NCBI RefSeq assembly: GCF_041381155.1
Contig: NC_091147.1
Coordinates: forward strand, 14,842,318 to 14,906,317
Source: Argopecten irradians
Lineage: Eukaryota > Mollusca > Bivalvia > Pectinida > Pectinidae
DNA: 64,000 nucleotides
Reading direction: 5' to 3'
Made by a program: the position numbers and the translations under genes
Shown: positions 12,901 to 23,700 of the stretch, one piece after another
Layout: every line of letters begins with the position of its first letter
How positions within the stretch are numbered: the first letter of the stretch is position 1
Notes under the pieces: generated by a model
Told to the model about the DNA's origin: nothing
Database searches by the model: none
Seen by the model: the letters and a program-made list of their open reading frames with translations, nothing else

Positions 12901-15900
12901 TAAAGAAAAGGAACCATCAAATATTTGAAAGGAAATTGAGACTTTCTTTAATCGATTTCATTATAGAATTTTCTGATTCACTTTATCATCTAGTTTATTT
13001 ATTTAATTCAATCTTGTTTGTTTGTTATATAGCTCATAGACAGCAAGTGCCTTTAAGGACCATACTTTAATCTGTCAAAAAGTGAACAGGTATTTTGTCA
13101 GGTAAAGCAAAAAATCAACGATAAAATGAAAATGGACGAAGGCGATAAAATGAGATAACGTTACATGATGCTGAGATTCAAAATGTGATATTAGTCGTTT
13201 GCTTTTAAGTAGCTAAACTAAACCTTTTCATTTTCATCATTACACTGAACATGAACTGTTTATACCTCGAATAGAAATAATCAATCTCTGTATTTTTCAT
13301 TTCATTTACTTTTTAAGACCAATTGCAAAATCATTCAATTACCATTTTAATCATTTAAGAATATTTAAAATCTTTTAATACATTTTTTTTCTCGAAGTGA
13401 TAGAATAGGTAAAAACATACGCCATATTTTACTGTATTTAGATGCAAGGAGCAATTAAGGAACCTAGCTGCTTCCGATGACGTAAATACTTTTAATAAAA
13501 ATAGTTGACTTGTTTTGCGATAATAATTAAATATCTTAAGTTGATTTAAATTATCTTAGGATCATGCCGTATTTCTTTGTGTTAAACGCATCAATGCCCA
13601 TTATTTATGCGGCGTTTCAATGATAACTTCGGAAGGATTATTGGGGGTTATTACTTTCATATTTTGCATTATTTTCTGCTGACTTGACAGATTGTCAATA
13701 TTGTCATAATTTGACCGGTTAGTGTGTTCCTAGTGGTGTCTTTGGTAGTAAACGTTAGAGATATTGCTTCAATCTGCCAACGTTTTCACTTAACACTGAC
13801 GGAGAAGGAGAGGAATTCCCTGCCTTAATAACAGAATAAATAGAATGATAAAATATTTCCTTTGGCATTTTCATGGAATTGGAATTGGGAGGAAATTGAA
13901 AGATATTTGGAACAAACCATATGGCGGATGGTGGTATGTAATGGTGGCATACTTCAAACGGAGTCCGTTAGGGCCGATATCCATTCTAATGGTTCAATTG
14001 ACGATAAACACGTGATGGTACACATGTGAGTGTGGCGATAATTTGAGGGATCCCTGTATTTCATCATAATTTCATCATATTAATGCATTAAAATCTAATA
14101 AGTAATATGGTTTTGCTCTCTGAATGAGTAATTAAAAAAAATGAAAATAAAACAATTTTAAGTTCAGTACTCGTCCATTAAAACAAAACTGTTTTTCCGG
14201 AAATTCCCGACACTTAAAGAACACACTCACCTTGACCCTTGATTATTTTTAAAAACCCGGTCACACGTGTGATTCAATTTCCCGCTGACTAACGGGAATT
14301 TTATTTGTGAAAAACACTGTAGCTTGCATTGACAATGTACGCACTGATTACCGAACTGACAGCGTACGGCTAGTTTTACCTGAATGGTTCAGATAATTTG
14401 AACGATCAGATAGGTGTTTGGTTACAAAAGCTATATTCATCGTCATGCATCTCCTTCTTCAGTCAGATCTATTTGTTTACCGGTTATAATTTACTTATAT
14501 GTAGTAGAATTTAATTAAATGAACACCGTCCAACCTTTTAATAAATCAAGACTGTGAAATTCAGGTAAATATTTTCAGTTAAAACTAATGAAAAATGTAT
14601 GCATTTTTACGCACAAAGTAATACATGACATAGTTTGTTTTAGAAAGAAGAATAGTGAAAATTGTGTTTGAATTGAAATACCTCCTTGGGAGTCTCAGAA
14701 TTTTTATTTTATTTGTTTTATAGCATATGAAGCCTTTTAAAGAACATTAGCTACAACACAGATTTAATACACTGTAAGAATCTTGTTTTCAATGACTTGT
14801 GTATGTTGACATGGAAACATACCTGTATAAATCACTTTACAGTTACTAATAAAACAGTAAAATGTGAACTAAGAATTGTAATCCACACATTGGCTTTATG
14901 GTTTGACCATATGCACACATTTTACTGCATTGTAGACGTAAATATCACAATTTTTGGCAGTACTTCAAGCTTCATTATAAGCTCTTATTTGTACATGCAA
15001 AGGAGTAGATATGATAGAACCAGTATTTGGCCATAATTTTTCAGGCCGAAAAATATTAACTCTGATCCACATCAATTTCACATCAATAAATACTCTCATA
15101 CTTGCCATTTATCAAAACATAACTTTTTATAACCATGTACACGATGTGCTCCACCTATGATGTCATCAAATTGATGATTTTCCTCTTCTCGCCAAATTTT
15201 GCTAGAAATTCATCATCTTAAGGTTAGAAAAGGCTTGAAATGGATTTGGCCGCCACCTTGGAGCAACTTTATATTTTGCATGGATATGCGTAAATACACG
15301 ATACACAACGTGTGAAAATCTCTTTCTGCTCCACGAAGGCGGCCACACTCATTTTTAGAGAAAACCGCTCAAAAAGAATGATTTTTCAAGGATTTTTGTG
15401 AAAAATGGCGGGAAACTGCATGTTGATGACGTCATAGTGAACATAATTAGCACATGCGGGATATTTTCGGGATGTAATGTGTTAGCATATGTATTCAACT
15501 GTTATATGGCAAAATATATTGTTCTTGACTGGAGAATTAATTTTGGGGCCATATTTGAGTCTTAACGTACCTTCTCCTTTGAAACCTATGTATTGCAAAA
15601 TATTGGTAATTATTGAGGGTAATTCTTGATTCGTGAGTATGAAAATTCCGGCAAATATAAAACTTTAAGGACATGATATCCTAGTATTCCATCTTGAGAG
15701 TTGCGTAACAGCAATGAATTAGGCCATAGCCAAGCATCTTCTGGTTTTGCATGTTTAAAGTGCATGCTTTTAATTTACTTAAGTTTGTTTTCTGATATAT
15801 TTGTTTGTTTGTTTGATTTATTAACGTCCTATTAACAGCTATGGTCATGTAAGGACGGCCTCCCATGTATGCGGTGTGTTGCGTGTATGTTGTGCGAGGT

Positions 15901-17524
15901 GAGTGGACTGGGAGACTGCGGTATGTTCGTGTTGTGTCTTCTTGTATAGTGGAACTGTTGCCCTTTTTATAGTGCTATATCACTGAAGCATGCCGCCGAA
16001 GACACCAAGCAACACACCCCACCTGGTCACATTATACCGACAACGGGCGAACAAGTCGTCCCACTCCCTGTATGCTGAACGCTAAGCAGGAGCAGAAACT
16101 ACCACTTTTATAGACTTTGGTGTATCTCGGCCAGGGGACAGAACCCAGAGCCTTCCTCACAGGGGCGAACGCTCAACTCAAGGCCAAAAGTGAGGCGGTG
16201 CCAAGGTAGGCATTAGGAAAGATAAAGTCAGTTAGGAAGAAGAGAAAAGATAAGATCCTAAATTTAGTCGCCTTTTACGATCATGCAATAGGGGCAGCAG
16301 GTACAATTCTAACGCCCTCTGATATGATAATACCAAGCGATACCTATACTATATGTATGATGTGAGAATGGTATATGTTGCCCCATTACATGATCGTAAT
16401 CGGCGACTAAATTACAAGCAGGAAATATTTATTACTTACTGTCTACTTCCACAAGAGTCATTTTTTCCTGAAGACGATAACATGAACTCCTAAGTGCACA
16501 GATATATTGAAACGATGTTAATTTTCTATTCTCTAGAGTCACCACGTCAGAAGTAGTTTTCCGAATGATAGTAGTCGAGTTCCGCACAGCTATTGTGGTG
16601 TTGATCGGTATATTATTTTCACCCTTATAATACATCATCATATCAACGTCTGTGCCATTATCCAGCGTGTGGTTGGCGCTTGCTTGGACATCACAAGTCA
16701 TATTTAATGATTCACCTGCATACCTGAATGGACTTCGAGGTGATATTTCTGAAAATGAAATTAAAATCTTTATTAAAAAACAATGATGTCACCATTTTTT
16801 AACTTCATCGTGATCAAAGAACTTTTGTTTTGCAAACTGTGTGAATCCGCCTAACGGATTCTAACGAAATTTTGCAAACAAAATTCATTTCATAACCCGG
16901 TGAAGTTAAAAAATAGTAATATCAATGTTTATAACTAATTTTTCAGACTACTTGATAAAATCCGTTTAAACGTACGAATCCATTGATGTTCCAATGGATT
17001 ATTATTTTCTAAATTGATACGCAACATCGATGTCTCTATTATGACGTCATGATAACGTCGGGTTTTCGCCTCAAAGTTGGATTTTTCTTCATAGTTGTAT
17101 GAAGAAAAAAGAATCTGCCAATCGGAAAGTAGGATTAAGTATGAAAACAAATAGAGATTTAATATTTCCTTGAGAATATAAACACCTTTACATTGAGACT
17201 TTTTGATGACACTCATGTAGAGATGGTTCAGAAGTAATATTATTTTATAATGATTGTATATAGAGACACCCTCAATCACAGTTAATGTAGGTGAGGAGCT
17301 TATTTTCCCATTGATACATGAAATAGCATGGAAACATATTTAAGATAAACTCGCGAATAAAAAATAAAACATGTAATATAATATTGACAACTTACACAGA
17401 ATAGGATCTCAAACTTAAACTTACCCAGTTTTGGTTGAAAATCATCGTCGCAGGAACATTTTCCAAGTCGGAATTGAGATGTGAACATAAAGATGTAAAG
17501 CGGCCAGCGGCGTAGTGATACCAT
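843..17524 (-). CDS. Class I cytokine receptor-like protein (gp130/Domeless type), N-terminal 376 codons, 3' end outside window
   Basis: Seven minus-strand exons join in phase: 17425-17524, 16440-16748, 12729-12897, 4138-4322, 2682-2830, 1339-1474 and 843-922, all with GT-AG borders (mostly GTAAGT donors). Seen: start Met preceded by an in-frame TGA, a weak signal peptide (residues 1-25), an Ig-like domain (about 34-136, with MTCDV and YICAL cysteines), then PIPAENVSC..NCENITCTF and WSRC..DTVTCTW, the four-cysteine pattern of a cytokine-receptor N-terminal fibronectin III domain, followed by VKPGPITDL opening a second FN3 domain (255-349) and a third (350 on). Known: class I receptors such as gp130 and Drosophila Domeless share Ig plus cytokine-binding module plus FN3 order and signal through JAK/STAT. 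The WSxWS motif is not recognisable; EHQSDPVS stands in its place. No transmembrane segment is in the window. The exon model is my manual assembly. Alternative: another Ig/FN3 adhesion protein. Confidence 0.72.
1339..1474 (-). CDS. Receptor exon 6: second half of second FN3 domain
   Basis: Begins in phase 0 after TTTTAAG and ends in phase 1 at GATG|GTAAGT. It encodes TSITITGLRPFANYTFDVTAQT, whose L-x-P-x-x-x-Y pattern is typical of FN3 strands E-F. Where a WSxWS box would be expected it has HQSDPVS. Confidence 0.75.
1965..2037. repeat. Short tandem repeat of GTGTGTATAGAATACACA
   Basis: Two to three imperfect copies of an 18-20-bp unit that is itself nearly palindromic (TGTATAGAATACA) lie in a receptor intron. 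Confidence 0.6.
2682..2830 (-). CDS. Receptor exon 5: first half of second FN3 domain
   Basis: Starts after TTTTACCAG in phase 1 and ends in phase 0 at CATCAG|GTATAT. It encodes VKPGPITDLSG, VTLQWNH and VVYKVHV, the A-to-C' strands of a fibronectin III domain. Phase agreement with the exons on both sides supports the assignment. Confidence 0.7.
2868..3945. repeat. Intronic AT-rich minisatellite of about 75 bp
   Basis: Diverged units built on CAAACACTTTCTATAAAAGA, ATGCATTATTTTTCCGTAAA and CAATTGAAATACCAAGG recur about every 70-77 bp from 2868 to 3455 and again from 3776 to 3945, in the intron between receptor exons 4 and 5. The array is interrupted by the element at 3456-3775. Confidence 0.75.
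3456..3775. mobile_element. Short TIR element inserted in the minisatellite
   Basis: A 320-bp segment unlike the surrounding repeat. It is bounded by imperfect inverted ends (CAAGGA..TATA..TGAGAAGGAT on the left, its complement on the right) and by AAAAAAC on both sides (3449-3455, 3776-3782). It has no coding capacity. Because the host array itself contains AAAAAACCAAGG, the duplication could be coincidental. Confidence 0.5.
4138..4322 (-). CDS. Receptor exon 4: second half of cytokine-binding FN3 domain
   Basis: Starts after TTTTCTTCCAG in phase 2 (matching exon 3 across an 8.4-kb intron) and ends in phase 1 at TTTG|GTAAGT. It encodes FNWSRC, DTVTCTW, then IYDFKVNVTNNF, the F/G-strand-like end of an FN3 fold. 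The two cysteines fit the second disulfide of the N-terminal cytokine-receptor domain. Confidence 0.72.
4323..5875. other. Intronic stretch without recognised features
   Basis: AT-rich intron of the receptor gene, between exon 4 and the MITE region. I see no exon, RNA gene or clear repeat. Confidence 0.4.
5880..6300 (+). mobile_element. TTTCGCG-type MITE cluster
   Basis: Two adjoining non-coding elements rich in TTTCGCGAA-like words, each starting CTGTAAACCAA. The second (6107-6290) aligns with the reverse complement of 61135-61310: both contain GCGTGC(A/G)ATTTACTTTCGCGAA, GCGAAAGTTT, CTCTGCGAATT and CTATATTGA(C/T)AGG in the same order. The 87-codon ORF overlapping the end is not a gene. Confidence 0.65.
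6650..6830. repeat. Three tandem copies of a ~68-bp unit containing TTTCGGGAAGGTAGCGGGCC
   Basis: TTTTGTTTCGGGAAGGT followed by GGGCCTTTAAAGTAATGTTATAG recurs at about 6660, 6725 and 6795. Its complement (GGCCCACTACCTTTCC) matches the ends of the elements at 37.3, 37.7 and 55.2 kb. Confidence 0.65.
7040..7245. repeat. Two-copy tandem duplication (~105 bp)
   Basis: TTTGCATACTCATACTGCAA through GTCCTTAAGTGAGTAAC is repeated with few differences. The first copy has an extra AGATCT. Confidence 0.8.
7769..8165. repeat. Two-copy tandem duplication (~215 bp)
   Basis: Both halves contain ACAAGATTTTCT, CTGACATTCT, TAGTTCGA(G/T)GCCCA, GATCGATATA(G/C)TCGACATA and GTGAAGGAAACATTGTTCTTC in the same order. 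They are diverged, so this is an old duplication. Confidence 0.75.
10457..11010. repeat. 277-bp four-unit block duplicated inside the satellite
   Basis: The distinctive unit TACGTGTTATGATTATGTAA starts at 10461 and again at 10738. It is followed both times by the same variants (GATCATATGACC, TTACTTTCGTG, TTACAAACGTG). One extra A separates the copies, so the block was duplicated recently. Confidence 0.85.
11410..12440. repeat. Higher-order trimer (~205 bp) within the satellite
   Basis: Units cycle A-B-C: A has CGAGTGGTGATCATG, GACCGCG and ends CTATG; B has CGTGTGATGATCATG with TCATAGCTATATCTTA; C resembles B with GATTATG or AACTATATCTTA. The cycle repeats about five times with minor breaks near 12.1-12.35 kb. 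Confidence 0.75.
12729..12897 (-). CDS. Receptor exon 3: first half of cytokine-binding FN3 domain
   Basis: Starts after TTTCTTTACAG in phase 1 and ends in phase 2 at CAAAC|GTAAGT. It encodes PIPAENVSCLIYNC, ENITCTF and then a basic stretch ending SPDNQ. The spaced cysteines followed by C-x-F match the first disulfide region of class I cytokine receptors. The last ~45 bp of this exon, its donor and the next 24 intronic bases are homologous to the unit of the adjacent 67-69-bp array. Confidence 0.72.
12898..14790. other. Intron 2 of the receptor, distal part: nothing recognised
   Basis: AT-rich, no coherent ORF, exon or repeat seen. Confidence 0.4.
14795..15015 (+). mobile_element. Dispersed non-coding repeat, family copy 1
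   Basis: Shares ordered blocks (ATGGAAACATACCTG, TTTACAGTTACTAAT, AGTAAAATGTGAA, GGTTTGACCATATG, ACTGCATTGTAGACGTAAAT, GGCAGTACT, GCTCTTATTTG) with 43960-44190, 46800-47010 and the reverse complement of 63125-63355. The 79-codon ORF inside is not a gene. Confidence 0.7.
15800..16240. mobile_element. Interspersed element with SINE-like core
   Basis: Begins TTGTTTGTTTGATTTATTAA, then CGTCCTATTAACAGC and GTCATGTAAGGACGG, the same core seen in the tRNA-derived SINE at 46.5 kb, followed by AGTGCTATATCACTGAAGCA and AAGACACCAAGCA. A diverged relative lies at 48340-48550. It sits in an intron of the receptor gene. Confidence 0.6.
16440..16748 (-). CDS. Receptor exon 2: Ig-like domain
   Basis: Enters in phase 1 after TTTTCAG and leaves in phase 1 at GACA|GTAAGT. 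It encodes one complete Ig-like domain of about 103 residues: GESLNMTCDV (B-strand Cys), YYKGE, a TLENRKL stretch, and SFQYICALRSS (F-strand Tyr-x-Cys), ending LVEVD. A single symmetrical-phase (1-1) exon is the usual arrangement for an Ig domain. Several N-x-T/S sequons suggest an extracellular position. Confidence 0.72.
17425..17524 (-). CDS. Receptor exon 1: start codon and signal peptide
   Basis: Encodes 33 residues beginning MVSLRRWPLYIFMF, then a Cys-Ser-Cys and acidic stretch. The in-frame TGA three codons upstream fixes the Met as start. It ends in phase 1 at CTGG|GTAAGT. The hydrophobic core is short, so the signal peptide is plausible rather than strong. The 27-bp satellite begins about 235 bp upstream, so promoter or 5' UTR sequence must lie in that gap or beyond the array. 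Confidence 0.65.
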
Positions 17525-17756
17525 ATTGGCTCATATATCCCAGGAAAAACTTCCTCCGAGATAGCGCCTATTTAATCAAATGAAAACTTGGAAATAATTT
17601 TGCTATACAAAATTTCAAAATGAATCAAACTTAAATTTACTTATGATTTACATTCCCCTATTATTTTTTCTTCGCAATGTAAGCTATATTGTTTCACTGT
17701 TATTCTACAATCTTCCTTGACGCCGACTCTTTTTCGGCTTTTAAGGTACATCATTT

Positions 17757-20700
17757 ATTACGTTATCATTCTTATTATCATTTTCTCCGTTATAACTATA
17801 ATTATCACACTCTCCGTTATAACTTTTATTATCATTTTCTCTGTTTTTACTATAATTATCACACTCTCCGTTATAACTGTTATTATCATTTTCTCTGTTA
17901 TTACTATAATTATCACACTCTCCGTTATAACTGTTATTATCATTTTCTCTGTTATTACTATAATTATCACACTCTCCGTTATAACTGTTATTATCATTTT
18001 CTCCGTTATAACTATAATTATCACACTCTCCGTTATAACTGTTATTATCATTTTCTCTGATATTACTATAATTATCACACTCTCCGTTATAACTGTTATT
18101 ATCATTTTCTCTGTTATTACTATAATTATCACACTCTCCGTTATAACTGTTATTATCATTTCCTCCGTTATAACTATAATTATCACACTCTCCGTTATAA
18201 CTGTTATTGTCATTTTCTCTGTTATTACTATAATTATCACACTCTTCGTTATAACTGTTATTATCATTTCCTCTGTTATTACTATAATTATCACACTCTC
18301 CGTTATAACTATAATTATCACACTCTCCGTTATAACTGTTATTATCATTTTCTCTGTTATTACTATAATTACCACACTCTCCGTTATAACTGTTATCATT
18401 TTCTCCGTTATAATTATAATTACCATTATCTGTGTTTTCATTATTATTATCATTTTCTCCGTTATTATCATTATTATCATATTATCATATTCTTTGTTAG
18501 AATTATTATTACTATTTTTTCCTTGTTATTATCATTACCACACTCTCCGTTATTACTATTATTATCATTTTCTCCGCTATCATTCCTATCATCATTTTCT
18601 CTGTATTTTTTTTTATTATTTGTACTTAACTTGCCGTTATTACTATTATTATCATTTTCTCCGTTATTACTATATTATTATCACACTCTCCGTTATTACT
18701 ATTGTTATCACATCTCCGTTATTACTATTGTTATCACACTCTCCGTTATTACTATTGTTATCACACTCTCCGTTATTACTATTTTATCACACTCTCCGTT
18801 ATTACTATTGTTATCACACTCTCCGTTATTTACTATTGTTATACACCACTCTCCGTTATTACTATTTTATCCACTCCCGTTATTACTATATTGTTATCAC
18901 ACTCTCCGTTATTACTATTGTTATCACACTCTCCGTTATTACTATTGTTATCACACTCTCCGTTATTACTATTGTTATCACACTCTCCGTTATTACTATT
19001 ATTATCACACTCTCCGTTATTACTATTGTTATCACACTCTCCGTTATTACTATATTGTTATCACACTCTCCGTTATTACTATTGTTATCACACTCTCCGT
19101 TATACTATTGTTATCACACTCTCCGTTATTACTATTGTTATCACACTCTCCGTTATTACTATTGTTATCACACTCTCCGTTATTACTATTATTATCACAC
19201 TCTCCGTTATTACTATTGTTATCACACTCTCCGTTATTATATTATTATCACACTCTCCGTTATTACTATTGTTATCACACTCTCCGTTATTACTATTGTT
19301 ATCACACTCTCCGTTATTACTATTGTTATCACACTCTCCGTTATTACTATTATTATCACACTCTCCGTTATTACTATATTATTATCACACTCTCCGTTAT
19401 TACTATTGTTATCACACTCTCCGTTATTACTATTGTTATCACACTCTCCGTTATTACTATTGTTATCACACTCTCCGTTATTACTATTGTTATCACACTC
19501 TCCGTTATTACTATTGTTATCACACTCTCCGTTATTACTATTGTTATCACACTCTCCGTTATTACTATTGTTATCACACTCTCCGTTATTACTATTGTTA
19601 TCACACTCTCCGTTATTACTATTGTTATCACACTCTCCGTTATTACTATATTATTATCACACTCTCCGTTATTACTATTGTTATCACACTCTCCGTTATT
19701 ACTATTGTTATCACACTCTCCGTTATTACTATTGTTATCACACTCTCCGTTATTACTATTATTATCACACTCTCCGTTATTACTATATTATATCACACTC
19801 TCCGTTATTACTATTGTTATCACACTCTCCGTTATTACTATTGTTATCACACTCTCCGTTATTACTATTGTTATCACACTCTCCGTTATTACTATTATTA
19901 TCACACTCTCCGTTATTACTATTGTTATCACACTCTCCGTTATTACTATTGTTATCACACTCTCCGTTATTACTATATTATTATCACACTCTCCGTTATT
20001 ACTATTGTTATCACACTCTCCGTTATTACTATTGTTATCACACTCTCCGTTATTACTATTGTTATCACACTCTCCGTTATTACTATTATTATTACACACT
20101 CTCCGTTATTACTATTGTTATCACACTCTCCGTTATTACTATTGTTATCACACTCTCCGTTATTACTATTGTTATCACCACACTCTCCGTTATTACTATT
20201 GTTATCACACTCTCCGTTATTACTATTGTTATCACACTCTCCGTTATTACTATTGTTATCACACTCTCCGTTATTACTACCCGTATTATTGTTATCACAC
20301 TCTCCGTTATTACTATTGTTATCACACTCTCCGTTATTACTATTGTTATCACACTCTCCGTTATTACTATTGTTATCACACTCTCCGTTATTACTATGTT
20401 ATCACACTCTCCGTTATTACTATTGTTATCACACTCTCCGTTATTACTATTGTTATCACACTCCACTATTTTATCTCTCCGTTATTACTATTGTTATCAC
20501 ACTCTCCGTTATTACTATTGTTATCACACTCTCCGTTATTACTATTGTTATCACACTCTCCGTTATTACTATTGTTATCACACTCTCCGTTATTACTATT
20601 ATTATCACACTCTCCGTTATTACTATTGTTATCACACTCTCCGTTATTACTATTTTATCACACTCCGTTATACTATTGTTATCACACTCTCCGTTATTAC

Positions 20701-23700
20701 TATTGTTATACTCTCCGTTATTACATTGTTATCACACTCTCCGTTATTACTATTTTATCACACTCTCCGTTATTATATACGTATATTGTTATCACACTCT
20801 CCGTTATTACTATTGTTATCACACTCTCCGTTATTACTATTGTTATCACACTCTCCGTTATTACTATTGTTATCACACTCTCCGTTATTACTATTGTTAT
20901 CACACTCTCCGTTATTACTATTGTTATCACACTCTCCGTTATTACTATTGTTATCACACTCTCCGTTATTACTATTGTTATCACACTCTCCGTTATTACT
21001 ATTGTTATCACACACTCTCCGTTATTACTATTGTTATCACACTCTCCGTTATTACTATTGTTATTTCACACTCTCCGTTATTACTATTGTTATCACACTC
21101 TCCGTTATTACTATTTTAACACCTCCGTTATTACTATTGTTATCACACTCTCCGTTATTACTATTGTTATCACACTCTCCGTTATTACTATTGTTATCAC
21201 ACTCTCCGTTATTACTATTGTTATCACACTCTCCGTTATTACTATTGTTATCACACTCTCCGTTATTACTATTGTTATCACACTCTCCGTTATTACTATT
21301 GTTATCACACTCTCCGTTATTACTATTGTTATCACACTCTCCGTTATTACTATTGTTATCACACTCTCCGTTATTACTATATTATTATCACACTCTCCGT
21401 TATTACTATTGTTATCACACTCTCCGTTATTACTATTGTTATCACACTCTCCGTTATTACTATTGTTATCACACTCTCCGTTATTACTATTGTTATCACA
21501 CTCTCCGTTATTACTATTGTTATCACACTCTCCGTTATTACTATTATTTATCACACACTCTCCGTTATTACTATTGTTATCACACTCTCCGTTATTACTA
21601 TTGTTATCACACTCTCCGTTATTACTATTGTTATCACACTCTCCGTTATTACTATTGTTATCACACTCTCCGTTATTACTATTGTTATCACACTCTCCGT
21701 TATTACTATATTATTATCACACTCTCCGTTATTACTATATTATTATCACACTCTCCGTTATTACTATTGTTATCACACTCTCCGTTATTACTATTGTTAT
21801 CACACTCTCCGTTATTACTATTGTTATCACACACTCTCCGTTATTACTATTGTTATCACACTCTCCGTTATTACTATTGTTATCACACTCTCCGTTATTA
21901 CTATTGTTATCACACTCTCCGTTATTACTATTGTTATCACACTCTCCGTTATTACTATTGTTATCACACTCTCCGTTATTACTATTGTTATCACACTCTC
22001 CGTTATTACTATTGTTATCACACTCTCCGTTATTACTATTGTTATCACACTCTCCGTTATTACTATTGTTATCACACTCTCCGTTATTACTATATTATTA
22101 TCACACTCTCCGTTATTACTATTGTTATCACACTCTCCGTTATTACTATTGTTATCACACTCTCCGTTATTACTATTGTTATCACACTCTCCGTTATTAC
22201 TATTGTTATCACACTCTCCGTTATTACTATTGTTATCACACTCTCCGTTATTACTATTGTTATCACACTCTCCGTTATTACTATTGTTATCACACTCTCC
22301 GTTATTACTATTGTTATCACACTCTCCGTTATTACTATTGTTATCACACTCTCCGTTATTACTATTGTTATCACACCTCTCCGTTATTACTATTGTTATC
22401 ACACTCTCCGTTATTACTATTGTTATCACACTCTCCGTTATTACTATTGTTATCACACTCTCCGTTATTACTATTGTTATCACACTCTCCGTTATTACTA
22501 TTGTTATCACACTCTCCGTTATTACTATTGTTATCACACTCTCCGTTATTACTATTGTTATCACACTCTCGTTATTACTATTGTTATCACACTCTCCGTT
22601 ATTACTATTGTTATCACACTCTCCGTTATTACTATTGTTTATCACACTCTCCGTTATTACTATTGTTATCACACTCTCCGTTATTACTATTGTTATCACA
22701 CTCTCCGTTATTACTATTGTTATCACACTCTCCGTTATTACTATTGTTATCACACTCTCCGTTATTACTATTTTATCACACTCTCCGTTATTACTATTGT
22801 TATCACACTCTCCGTTATTACTATTGTTATCACACTCTCCGTTATTACTATTGTTATCACACTCTCCGTTATTACTATTGTTTATCACACTCTCCGTTAT
22901 TACTATATTATTATCACACTCTCCGTTATTACTATTGTTATCACACTCTCCGTTATTACTATTATTATCACACTCTCCGTTATTACTATTGTTATCACAC
23001 TCTCCGTTATTACTATTGTTATCACACTCTCCGTTATTACTATTATTATCACACTCTCCGTTATTACTATTGTTATCACACTCTCCGTTATTACTATTGT
23101 TATCACACTCTCTGTTATTACTATTATTATCACACTCTCCGTTATTACTATAATTATCACACTCTCCGTTATTACTATTATTATCACACTCTCCGTTATT
23201 ACTATTGTTATCACACTCTCCGTTATTACTATTGTTATCACACTCTCCGTTATTACTATATTGTTATCACACTCTCCGTTATTACTATTGTTATCACACT
23301 CTCCGTTATTACTATTGTTATCACACTCTCCGTTATTACTATTGTTATCACACTCTCCGTTATTACTATTGTTATCACACTCTCCGTTATTACTATTATT
23401 ATCACACTCTCCGTTATTACTATTGTTATCACACTCTCCGTTATTACTATTATTATCACACTCTCCGTTATTACTATTGTTATCACACTCTCCGTTATTA
23501 CTATTGTTATCACACTCTCCGTTATTACTATTGTTATCACACTCTCGTTATTACGTTATTATATTATTATTATCACACTCTCCGTTATTACTATTTTATC
23601 ACACTCTCCGTTATTACTATTGTTATCACACTCTCCGTTATTACTATTGTTATCACACTCTCCGTTATTACTATTGTTATCACACTCTCCGTTATTACTA

